From Malachius bipustulatus (taxonomy: Eukaryota; Arthropoda; Insecta; Coleoptera; Melyridae), in the NCBI GenBank assembly GCA_910589415.1, contig OU342631.1, positions 56,510,598 to 56,574,597 on the forward strand: a DNA stretch of 64,000 bases, read 5' to 3'. Within the stretch, counting starts at the first letter, position 1; every line of letters begins with the position of its first letter. Shown here piece by piece: positions 22,520 through 31,697 of the stretch. Under the pieces are notes generated by a model that had not been told where the DNA came from, did no database searches, and saw nothing but the letters and a program-made list of their open reading frames with translations. The translations under genes and the position numbers were made by a program.

Positions 22520-23409
22520 AAGTAATCCATCGGTGTCATAGCAGGCGATCGAGCTGGCCAACTTGTGCATCATTGGCTCTACCTATCCATCTATTTGGAT
22601 ACTGTTCGCTCAAATAATTAAGTACATTTATCGAAAAATGTGGAGGAGCACCGTCATGCATAAACCACATTCATCTTTGAAGTTCCAAGGGCAGGGGATC
22701 AAACAAGTGTGGTAATTCGTTTTGCAGATGTTCCAAATAATTTTCGCCATTAAGTCGGGGTGGTAAAATGACAGGACCAATTATGAAAGTGTCTATGATT
22801 CCTGCCCACACATTGATCTTAAACTCATGCTGATAATGGCTTACTTTTGATAAGTAATGGCTTACTTTAATCGCATGAGGATTTTCTCCAGCATAGACAT
22901 GTACATTGTGCAAATTAGTTATGCCACTCCGCGTGAAACAGGCTTCATCTGTGAATAAAATTCCTTGTGTAAAGTTCCTATCCTGATTCTTCTTGGAAAT
23001 GAACCGGCAGAAAGCTAGACGTGGTTCATAATCATGGGGTAAAAGGTCTTATACCCGTTCAACATGAAATGGGTGCAGTAATTGTTCTCTGGTCACCCTG
23101 CTAACAGTATCTTTGCATAAACCTAGCGCAATCGTCTGGTGCTGAGTTTAGGATTTTCTTCAATCCTATTTAAAATATCTTCCTCAACCTCTGGAGTTCT
23201 TATCATACGTGCACGACCTTAATTAATAGAAACAGGCGTAAACCTACCTGTTTCACGAAGACGTCTTTCATTAAAGGTTTTATGGTTTGGTAAACGACGA
23301 TTCGGAAATCGTTCACTGATAATCTGCAAGATTCTAAACCATTTCCTTGGCAATATCCAAAAACCAATAACATATCGTTCATTTCTTCATTAGTATACAG
23401 TACGGCCAT
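22520..23409 (-). pseudogene. Broken mariner-like transposase
   Basis: The minus-strand start at 23409 reads MAVLYTNEEMNDMLLVFGYC, a typical N-terminus of insect mariner-like transposases (helix-turn-helix region). After frameshifts it continues through 22913-22671, which encodes the catalytic part (ENPHAIKV, INVWAGII, GPVILPPRLNGENYLEHLQ). Further fragments towards 22520 on the minus strand include a HDGAPPHF-type block around 22650. There are several frameshifts and a small internal duplication (KVSHY twice, near 22840-22870), so the gene is dead. Confidence 0.8.
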
Positions 23410-23534
23410 TACTAAAGTAAATTTGAAAATTGTTTGACAATTATTATTCCAGTGTATGCTTGAATTGTTTTTTTAGATTCGATTTGACACCAATTACTTA
23501 CTTGGTTTATAGTGACAGTGATCTCGTTGATGTA

Positions 23535-23840
23535 AATTCGTTAAGTGGGTCCCGTGCATGGTGTAGTGGATAGAGCGTTCGTCCACCAGCCGGTAAACCT
23601 TGGTTCGAAACTCACCAGCAGCCGAAAAGTATTTATTGTGCTACTCGAGCCAAAATCGGGATGCACCTTGTGGAAGGCAATGGAAAATTACCGCATAGTA
23701 CTCTGCCTCGTAATACTTCTCAAATAGTGCCTTTCGGACTCTTCCGATAAAAAGGGTGGCCCCAAAAGAGTGAACTTCAAGAGTACGCGCACCACAGGCA
23801 TATGTGAGAGGTAGCTCACACCTGAAACCTGGTATGGCTC
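23535..23840 (+). repeat. tRNA-derived SINE
   Basis: TAGTGGATAGAGCG matches an RNA polymerase III A box, and about 35 bases later GGTTCGAAACTC matches a B box. The flanks do not fold into a full tRNA cloverleaf, and a roughly 230-bp unrelated body follows. This is the layout of a tRNA-derived SINE. The tail half recurs at 5165-5290. It is inserted beside the right arm of the mariner-like element. Confidence 0.6.
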
Positions 23841-24374
23841 TTTAAGTAAAATAATTTTAATTCAATGCCTTCGCTTCAAATTGTGTTCAATTATTACAAT
23901 AATTACTAATAACTACTTACTTAGGCCTGGCCATGCACGTAGTGATTTTCTTAAATCCAGATATCTCAGAAACGGCTGCTCAAATCAACTCTTACCACGT
24001 ATGCCTTTTTTTGGTAAAAGACGTTGGAGATTAAGAATTTTAATTTAAAAGTTAAATACAGAGTGGCCCAAAAAAGATAGTTCGTTTTGAATGTGTTCAA
24101 GGTACCGCAGGTGGCGCCCTCTAAATTTTACAATAAAAATGATTGCAGTTTTTAATTTTTCACCCCACAAAAGCCCCTTCAGCCGAATATTGTGAAAATA
24201 TACCAATTATTAAAAAAGTTATTTAAGAAAAACGGAAACCAAATTGAACTTTTGACACCCTGTATCTCCGAAATCATCCACTTTTGGACGGAAATAAATT
24301 GGGTTAGATCGGCTTATTTAGGCCTCAGGAATTTGTGGTAGCTTTTTTTCCGCACCTTTCAGAGACACCCTGTA

Positions 24375-25254
24375 TATAGGGTGTCCCAGCTTATTCGAAG
24401 CGGTCTCTGTAGGCCAAACGATGGACTTTTTCAAAAAAAATTTTGAAAATTCAAGTACAAAATCACAATGGCCATAATTTAAAATTATTTTGGAGTATAC
24501 AGAGTGTCCCATATGACAGTGGCATATCAAAGTTATGTTTTTTTAAATGGAAAGCTCCTATGTTATTGCATTTTTAGATTGTCTGAGAAGAGAAAATAAG
24601 ATTGGCTCTTACAATTGGTGTTTAAATTCAGAAGTTTTTGAGTTATAAACAAGTGAAAATCGTCATTTTTCAAGTTCAAGGCCCTGTACAACGAAAACGG
24701 CTGAAGATAGAGAAAAACGGTTTACATGTCCCTATTTTACTTTTTTATGTACTATCCTATTATGTAGATAAAATGTTTATACAGGGTGATAAAAAATTTG
24801 AAAAATTCTGATATTTCTCCACGCGTCGCCAAATAAAAAAATCAGAGAAAGTACAAATGTTTCTATACCATAGGATAGTCCATAAAAAGTTAAAATAGGG
24901 ACATGTAAGCCGTTTTTCTATATCTTTAGCCGTTTTCGTTGTACAGGGCCTTGAACTTCAAAAATGACGATTTTCACTTGTTTATAACTCAAAAACTTCT
25001 GAATTTAAACACCAACTGTAAAAGCCAATCTTATTTTCTCTTCTCAGACAATCTAAAAATGCAATAACATAGGAGCATTCCATTTAAAAAACATAACTTT
25101 GATATGCCACTGTCATATGGGACACACTGTATACTCCAAAATAATTTTAAATTATGGCCATTGTGATTCTGTACTTGAATTTTCAAAAAGTTTTTTGAAA
25201 AAGTCCATCGTTTGGCCTACAGAGACCGCTTCGAATAAGCTGGGACACCCTGTA
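24375..25254. repeat. Foldback element G
   Basis: It begins directly at the right end of the mariner-like element. Outer ends are AGGGTGTCCCAGCTTATTCG and CGAATAAGCTGGGACACCCTGTA. A second inverted pair lies inside (AGAGTGTCCCATATGACAG/CTGTCATATGGGACACACT), followed by the GGGACATGTAAG core. The nesting suggests one foldback inserted into another or stepwise growth of the arms. The two 68-70-aa ORFs at 24318 and 25099 are the same sequence read from either arm. Confidence 0.82.
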
Positions 25255-26520
25255 TTCTTGGTTTTCCGGCTGGCGTCGAGTTCACCTATCGCAAGGGGTG
25301 TCTAGGTCAAGGTCATCGCTCAAGCTGGTCGCCTGATGCCGTCAGATTGCTACAAAAACACACAAAAATACAAGATTAAATGCACCTACCCGTGGAGCGA
25401 CTGCAGCATGGGAGCGAGAGAGATATAATAACACCTCGGTTGGTGTCGATTCAGATAAGGGTTTTTACCAACAGAAGATTTCTCGATGCCGTGATTCTTG
25501 AATAAAAACTGGTATTTTATCAAGGCGGCAATAATTTGAAAATTAAATACAAATGAGTTTGATTTTATTTTGTGGTAAATTTAATATAATAATTTCTGAT
25601 TGAAATAGTAACGCTCTCTGGAGTTTTAATGACTTGAAATTTATTATCTTTATTAAAAATGAAATTATTTACAAATTGAATAAACTACATGGGAATCAAA
25701 TCTCTGCTACCGCATAATTGATCAACTTTCAAATATAGGATATACAGAAGATTAAATTTACGTCTAGCCGACTAGATCTTCCATGTGCAACTTACGTAGA
25801 AGATCTCGATCGGTGACTTGGCGCTAGAGCAACATTCTAGCGTCTAGGGAAAAGAATTGACACCGCTCCGGAACAATTAAATCAGGGCAGGGCAACATGC
25901 TACCACTGATTTGCGTTCGATAGCCCGGAGGACGCGCTCTGGTGAGCCACCTGGAGGAAGGTCAACTTCCTAGCTCCAGCGTGAACTTGGATGAATTTCG
26001 CGCGACGTGCGAGATTCGGGATTGGATTAAAAGTACATAAGTGGAGGAGCAACTTTCCAACACTTCGTTCCTTTTGGAGGATTCGGAGAGCTAGCAGAAT
26101 ATCGAAGGTCAACTTCCTAAGACGTCTGTATTCGCTCTCCCCGATTCATTCTTCTTCCGCTGCTTATATAGCCGGTTTTCGCGTAAACAACGCCGTGTTA
26201 TCGGGCGCGTCCCTTTTTTTGCCTGTTGCTTCTTCATGACAACAACAACATTCCTTTATTTAATTTGAAATATTACAAATTTTACCAGTGACGCTAGTTT
26301 CCGACCGTAAACAACGCCGTCTTATCTCTTCAGTTGGCTTGGCTTCGGTTTCTTATCGGTTACTACCGTCTTTTGAATATTAATATGAGACATTTTATAA
26401 AATATAGAAGAATCGAATTTTGTATTTAAAAATTAAAAATTAATTTATTATTTATTAAATTAATTGTGTGATTCGATGTTGCGGCGTCGTGACGCTCGAC
26501 GTAACGTCACAGTGGGTAGG
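25255..26520. other. Possible LTR-like or other decayed element
   Basis: This segment is richer in GC in places. It has a TATATAAG on the minus strand (near 26163-26172), a repeated GGTCAACTTCCTA (25958 and 26106) and a repeated GTAAACAACGCCGT (26184 and 26307). The CGACGTAACGTCACA end resembles an LTR terminus, but no partner LTR or target duplication was found. Confidence 0.3.
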
Positions 26521-27621
26521 TACCCAGATAGCAAGTGAGCTTGCTGCAAACTTGACTTTTCTTTGAATATAAATTGTCACCTCAAATGTGAAAAGATTAA
26601 TTTGTGACAATCTTGCTACAACCTTGTTAATTCAAGAATGATGTTTCAAGTTTGTGACAATGTTCCGACAATCTCTTCTTTTAAGCAATGTTTCAAAGAT
26701 AAAGTAACACGTTTGTTGTTAGTTTGTTACAAACTTGCCTGTCAGTGTGCTTTCGTGTATGCTCGTGCGTTCCGTTCGTGACCAATCGCAATGGAGATCG
26801 AGAGAGTCGAGAATCTGAGTCGAGATGACGCCATGTCAGCCATTGCTGAATTCGTAATAATTTTATTTGTTCTCGTGGGTGGACTGCCTGACTGCCTGAT
26901 GTAAATTGAAAATTGAATTGTGTACGCGGAGGTCGAGGTATACGTAGTGAGACGTGGTGGTGAATAGTGAAACAGTAGGTATAATTTATTTTATTGACTT
27001 TTTTAGCTGCCCTACCCTACCTTTATTGTTTCGTTTCCTTTATGTAATCATTTAGTGTACGTTTGGGGGCATTATAACAACCTAAACCTAAATAACCACG
27101 TTGGTGGACAGACAAATCCTGGAACTACAGGGATTTCAGACTTTAGGTTAGGTATGTAAATAATTTTGTACCTACACAATAAATAACCTACACTCATTTA
27201 GTAGGATTACCTTTTATCCTTAATTGAATCCTTATAGTTACCCATTTTGGCTCAATATTTTCTTACTCATTTTATTCTGATTTTGGTAGTAAGGTGTAGC
27301 ATTATATTATTAATTACCTACCTATTAATAATTGTTTATTTGTTTCAGAACACAGCGGCAAAAAACAAATAACTAAAATGAAAATGTATACGTACATGAA
27401 ATATTGTATAATAAAATAAAATCATGTATTATAATAATCTCGACTATTTTTTCTTATTTAACAAAGAAGCAGCAAGTTTGTTGTATCAACATTGTACAAG
27501 ATGGTCCATCCTCTCGTTATTATCCCATAGCAGCCTTGCCGCCCAAGATATAAAAAAAGATTTGAGTAAAAAGTTTTATGGTTTGAGGAGACCGATAGCC
27601 TAAAATTATTTACAGCTATAC

Positions 27622-27835
27622 AGGTGTCCCATTTTAAAGGGGTATAGAAAACGTCAACTTTTTAGATAGAACACTCTGTATATTTTTGTATTTTCATATT
27701 TCCTGAGAGAATCCAGTAAAAATTGTTTTTACTGGATTTTCTCAGGAAATGCGAAAATATGCAAAAATATACAGGGTTCTATTTAAAAAATTGACGTTTC
27801 CTCCACCCATTTAAATGGGACACTGATAATAATTT
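27622..27835. repeat. Small foldback inside the CCCAGATAGC element
   Basis: CAGGTGTCCCATTTTAAA pairs with TTTAAATGGGACACTG. The centre is an inverted pair around CCAGTAAAAA/TTTTTACTGG. Confidence 0.7.
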
Positions 27836-27863
27836 TAGGTTATAAGGTCTCCTATCAACTTCC

Positions 27864-28030
27864 AGCAAGTTTGTTATGTCAATATTGCATAAACTTTGTA
27901 AAAACAAACTTCGAGCAAGTTTGTTATGTCAACATTGCATATACTTTGTAAAAATAAACTTCGAGCAAGTTTGTTATATCAACATTGCATATACTTTGTA
28001 AAAACAAACTTAGAGCAAGTTTGTTGCTGG
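27864..28030 (+). repeat. Minisatellite, about 53-bp units
   Basis: About 3.3 copies of a unit that starts AGCAAGTTTGTTATGTCAA and continues TTGCATATACTTTGTAAAAA. The interrupted AGCAAGTTTG motif also occurs elsewhere in the same element. Confidence 0.8.
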
Positions 28031-28375
28031 GAAACTAGAAAGTTTGATTTAAGCTTGTTGCAAGTGTACATACTTGCCATAGCAAGTTTGGCACAAACTT
28101 TCGCTTTTGATACGTCAAACTTGTTGAAAGTGAGATGCAAGTTTAAATTGCTATCTGGGTATATACTTATGAGAATCAATGTGTAGTTCTTGAATTAATA
28201 GAAACCTCTGCATTAGTAGTGTAAAGTTCATAAATCCATGACAACTCTACTGTTATAGCGAGGATAATACTATATAAAAGACACGCACGTTTCTCTGGTT
28301 GCCTACTCACTCATTTGAAATTAAAAGCCACTACAAAACGAAAACACCAGTTAGAATACATAGAACTTCCAAATT

Positions 28376-28486
28376 TCGTATAGCATGTGTGGTTTAGAGC
28401 TGACTGATATAATATGCTGATGAGTCCATAATAAGGACGAAACGGTACCGTCCATGTCTTCAGTCTTCTCCTCGCATGCTATACGA
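28376..28486 (+). ncRNA. Type I hammerhead ribozyme, unit 1 (canonical core)
   Basis: The core CTGATGA (28417-28423) is followed by stem II GTCC/GGAC, then GAAA (28439-28442), then the palindromic stem III ACGG-TA-CCGT and cleavage triplet GTC ending at 28452. Stem I is extended: TCGTATAGCATG (from 28376) pairs with CATGCTATACGA (to 28486), and GACTGA pairs with TCAGTC. The stem III palindrome has only a 2-base loop, suggesting action as a dimer or in tandem. Confidence 0.9.
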
Positions 28487-28947
28487 AAGTTTTTCTAATT
28501 TGTTCTGCAAAGAATCTTTAGTATCAAATTTAAATTAGAACCTAAATCCCAATAAAATTCATCAAATATATTATATAATCAAATAAGTGGTTCAATAAAA
28601 ATAATTATAAATCTAAAAAAGGCCAGGGTGAAAAAATGTGCCATAACATCTTAATTCGTGTAGTAACATCTAATTTATAAATACACAGTAAAAATTCAAT
28701 AAAATTTAGCTTGAAAATGAATGTGGGTAGGTATATACTTATGAGAATCAATGTGTAGTTCTTGAATTAATAGAAACTTCTGCATTAGTAGTGTAAAGTT
28801 CATAAATCCATGACAACTCTACTGTTATAGCGAGGATAATACTATATAAAAGACACGCACGTTTCTCTGGTTGCCTACTCACTCATTTGAAATTAAAAGC
28901 CACTACAAAACGAAAACACCAGTTAGAATACATAGAACTTCCAAATT

Positions 28948-29061
28948 TCGTATAGCATGTGTGGTTTAGAGCTGACTGATATGATATGCTGATGAGTAGT
29001 CCATAATAAGGACGAAACGGTACCGTCCATGTCTTCAGTCTTCTCCTCGCATGCTATACGA
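28948..29061 (+). ncRNA. Hammerhead ribozyme, unit 2 (3-nt insertion in core)
   Basis: All stems are as in unit 1, but the sequence after the core box reads CTGATGAGTAGTCC instead of CTGATGAGTCC. Three extra bases separate CTGATGA from stem II. The predicted cleavage triplet GTC ends at 29027. Confidence 0.82.
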
Positions 29062-29522
29062 AAGTTTTTCTAATTTGTTCTGCAAAGAATCTTTAGTATC
29101 AAATTTAAATTAGAACCTAAATCCCAATAAAATTCATCAAATATATTATATAATCAAATAAGTGGTTCAATAAAAATAATTATAAATCTAAAAAAGGCCA
29201 GGGTGAAAAAATGTGCCATAACATCTTAATTCGTGTAGTAACATCTAATTTATAAATACACAGTAAAAATTCAATAAAATTTAGCTTGAAAATGAATGTG
29301 GGTAGGTATATACTTATGAGAATCAATGTGTAGTTCTTGAATTAATAGAAACTTCTGCATTAGTAGTGTAAAGTTCATAAATCCATGACAACTCTACTGT
29401 TATAGCGAGGATAATACTATATAAAAGACACGCACGTTTCTCTGGTTGCCTACTCACTCATTTGAAATTAAAAGCCACTACAAAACGAAAACACCAGTTA
29501 GAATACATAGAACTTCCAAATT

Positions 29523-29636
29523 TCGTATAGCATGTGTGGTTTAGAGCTGACTGATATGATATGCTGATGAGTAGTCCATAATAAGGACGAAACGGTACCG
29601 TCCATGTCTTCAGTCTTCTCCTCGCATGCTATACGA
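29523..29636 (+). ncRNA. Hammerhead ribozyme, unit 3 (3-nt insertion in core)
   Basis: It carries the same 3-base insertion as unit 2. The predicted cleavage triplet GTC ends at 29592. The flanking 12-bp stem I pairing is intact. Confidence 0.82.
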
Positions 29637-29734
29637 AAGTTTTTCTAATTTGTTCTGCAAAGAATCTTTAGTGGCAAATTTAAATTAGAACCTAAGTCCC
29701 AATAAAATTCATCAAAAAATATATTATATTATTA

Positions 29735-30115
29735 TTTTGTGTTTTGTGTCGTTTATTTACCTAAAATGGATACCATTGTGGATGATTCAATGAACGAAAT
29801 ATCTTCTACACCAGAAGAAATTAGTTTTCAATCATATGTGGCTGCAAAAAAACCTCAAAAATCTAAAGAAATGCCCTTCATGTCACCTTTATGAACCGAC
29901 GTGATCAAAAAGGCGTTAATAGCTTATATTAATACATTAAAATGTGTTACTTTTAATAATGACTTTTCGTTCTAATCTAAGTCACTCGTAGATAACATTT
30001 TGTATGCAAAATATGCATAAAGTGCCTTTTTTTGACTTCTGGGATTGACGCACTCACCTGCGGCTCATCGTTCGGTCAAACTTCCCAGTCGTGAAACAAA
30101 GTACATTGCATGCAA
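29735..30115 (+). repeat. Dispersed repeat with a short ORF start (copy 2)
   Basis: This is the copy of the 18342-18830 repeat. The ORF start reads MDTIVDDSMNEISSTPEEIS and runs 42 codons (29766-29891) before a stop. The 3' hairpin region around CTTCTGGGATTGACGC is shared. The conserved AAAATGGAT start context in both copies suggests a once-coding element. Confidence 0.5.
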
Positions 30116-30450
30116 TTTTTTTTTTAATTTTTATTGTTTTTTTACATTTTGGGTAACAATAGTTTTTTAATTGTGCGTACAAACCAGGGATAAAAACTTC
30201 TAAACAAAACCAAAACATTGGATATCGCGATAGTCTAGGCCGCTAATTGAAACCGTTGACGCTGTTACCGTCTATGGCTGGAATCCCAGCTCGGCTTGGT
30301 TGTTTGTTTCGTCTATATAACTATTTATTTCTTTACAAATAATGTGTCTGCGGCTGTATGAGCTCTTCCCGAAGCCAAATTACCAGAATGGAGCGATTAT
30401 GTCTTACCTACACAGTTAAGACCGATCCCCCCACCTCCCATTAAAAAATA
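30116..30450. other. Unassigned DNA
   Basis: Nothing is recognised. A T-rich tract lies at the left end, then moderately complex sequence around 30220-30400. Confidence 0.3.
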
Positions 30451-30600
30451 AGGTCCTAATAAAAGAATTATTTTTCACAGGATTTTTTTTATTTGCTGAC
30501 TGATTAACAGTCGAATGCGATAAGAAAATGCAAGTTTTTGCAAATAAGAAAAACTGAAAAAAAATCTTGTGAAAAATTATTATTTTATTATTAGGTGCCT
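30451..30600. repeat. Small inverted-repeat MITE-like sequence
   Basis: CCTAATAAAAGAATTATTTTTCAC at the left is the imperfect complement of GTGAAAAATTATTATTTTATT followed by ATTAGG at the right, with AT-rich DNA between. Confidence 0.5.
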
Positions 30601-31629
30601 ACCTACCTTATCACCCTATCTTTTTTTATCACCGTATCCTATCTTTTGATTTTGATTGTAAGTTTATATCTTTTGTTTGTAAATAGTAAAAAAAAAATCA
30701 TTTATAAACCCGAAATATTAAAAAAATACAAAATACCCCGTAGGTATAGAGCTACTGCTGTTTTAAAACAAGACCACTAGAGTTGTGATTTTATGATTTT
30801 ACTGATTTTATTTCCCTAAACGCAAACATAGAGTGCAACGTTATATAAAATGACCAGCAAGTTCTGTAATTCAAGCAGTTTCATCAAAAGGCAGATACTT
30901 AATTGCATTTTGCATTACATGTAACATCTAAAAATGTTTGTCCCATTTATGGTAATAAGGAATAATTTTACTAGCGACAACATTTCATGAAATGACTAGA
31001 CTTTACATGAAATGGCCAATTTCACCAGAAGGGTGCTTTAAACATTCTCGAAATCAGCGTAGAATATTTTCTATATTCTCTATATTCTAAAATATTCTCA
31101 AGAAAAACCTGAAGAAACTGATGAGATATTTATAGAGCGCACTGTGATGGTGATGAATGAATACTCGTATACCTGATAAAAAATAAATTAATATAAACTC
31201 ACAAAACTTTTCGATACCTAACAAAATAAAAGTGATCGATAAAAAAATTCTAATATTTTATTCATTTCTGTTAGCACCCAAACAACAATATGCAAAACAC
31301 ATGTCACTTCTGAATGCATATAGAAAGGAATAATTTCTATTTTATTTTACGTACGATTTTTAATGCGATTCATGTTAAAATACAAAGTAAGGACAAAAAT
31401 TGACTCATTCATAATTTCAGAAACAACAATAATAATTTTAAGGATTTAAAATCTTGCATTAAAAACTTATCGTGACTCAAATTTATTATAACATTCAATG
31501 GAGCAAATGAATAGTAAACAGTACTAAATATACAAATTAAAATAATAATAAAGTATAGTAATTATAGGGTAAACATTTGAAAGAGAACTAATTTGCATTT
31601 GCACATTGTTTTTTATGATATGTAATAAG
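30601..31629. other. AT-rich upstream region of the OBP gene
   Basis: No coding sequence is recognised. The 61-codon frame at 30595-30780 is hydrophobic by base composition and is not supported. Confidence 0.35.
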
Positions 31630-31638
31630 TATATAAAA
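31630..31638 (+). promoter_or_regulatory. TATA box of the OBP gene
   Basis: TATATAAAA lies 60-68 bp upstream of the start codon. The transcription start is expected around 31660-31665, giving a short leader. Confidence 0.6.
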
Positions 31639-31697
31639 TACGATATATCTTATATGTTTGAGTAGTTTACTTGATTTCGGTTCACTTCAAAAGCAAT

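Larger units (their letters stand above)
21692..24374 (-). mobile_element. Mariner/IS630-like transposon with about 500-bp inverted repeats
   Basis: The ends are TACAGGGTGTCTCTGAAAGG and CCTTTCAGAGACACCCTGTA. Arms 21692-22205 and about 23840-24374 are near-perfect reverse complements. Between them lies a minus-strand transposase remnant and a SINE insertion. This links the TACAGGGTGT-ended foldbacks of the window to an IS630/mariner-type transposase. Confidence 0.85.
26521..28161. mobile_element. DNA element with CCCAGATAGCAA inverted ends inserted at TA
   Basis: The left end TACCCAGATAGCAAGT and right end TTGCTATCTGGGTA are inverted. The flanks (GTGGGTAGG on the left, TATACTTATGAG on the right) join to give exactly the sequence found at the satellite unit boundaries (28725 and 29299). 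This shows an insertion into a TA dinucleotide with TA duplication. Inside are AGCAAGTTTGTT-rich segments, a small foldback and a minisatellite. There is no transposase ORF. Confidence 0.78.
28162..29716 (+). repeat. Hammerhead-bearing satellite array, 2.7 units
   Basis: Three head-to-tail units start near 28160, 28732 and 29307 (periods 572 and 575 bp). The third breaks off after about 410 bp. The units differ at only a few bases. Each holds TATATAAAAG (28271, 28844, 29418) and, about 100 bp downstream, a hammerhead ribozyme. The organisation is like that of the hammerhead satellites known from cave crickets and schistosomes, whose transcripts self-cleave to monomers. Confidence 0.9.

Noticed and set aside
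23546..23620. A genuine tRNA gene
   Set aside because: A and B boxes are present but acceptor and anticodon arms do not pair properly, and a longer SINE-like body follows.
24318..25305. Two similar 68-70-codon ORFs starting MICHCHMGH on opposite strands
   Set aside because: They are the two arms of one palindrome read outward. There is no conserved protein feature.
27864..28030. Regular repeats considered as a CRISPR-like array
   Set aside because: The roughly 53-bp units are contiguous with no unique spacers, and the genome is an insect's. It is a minisatellite.
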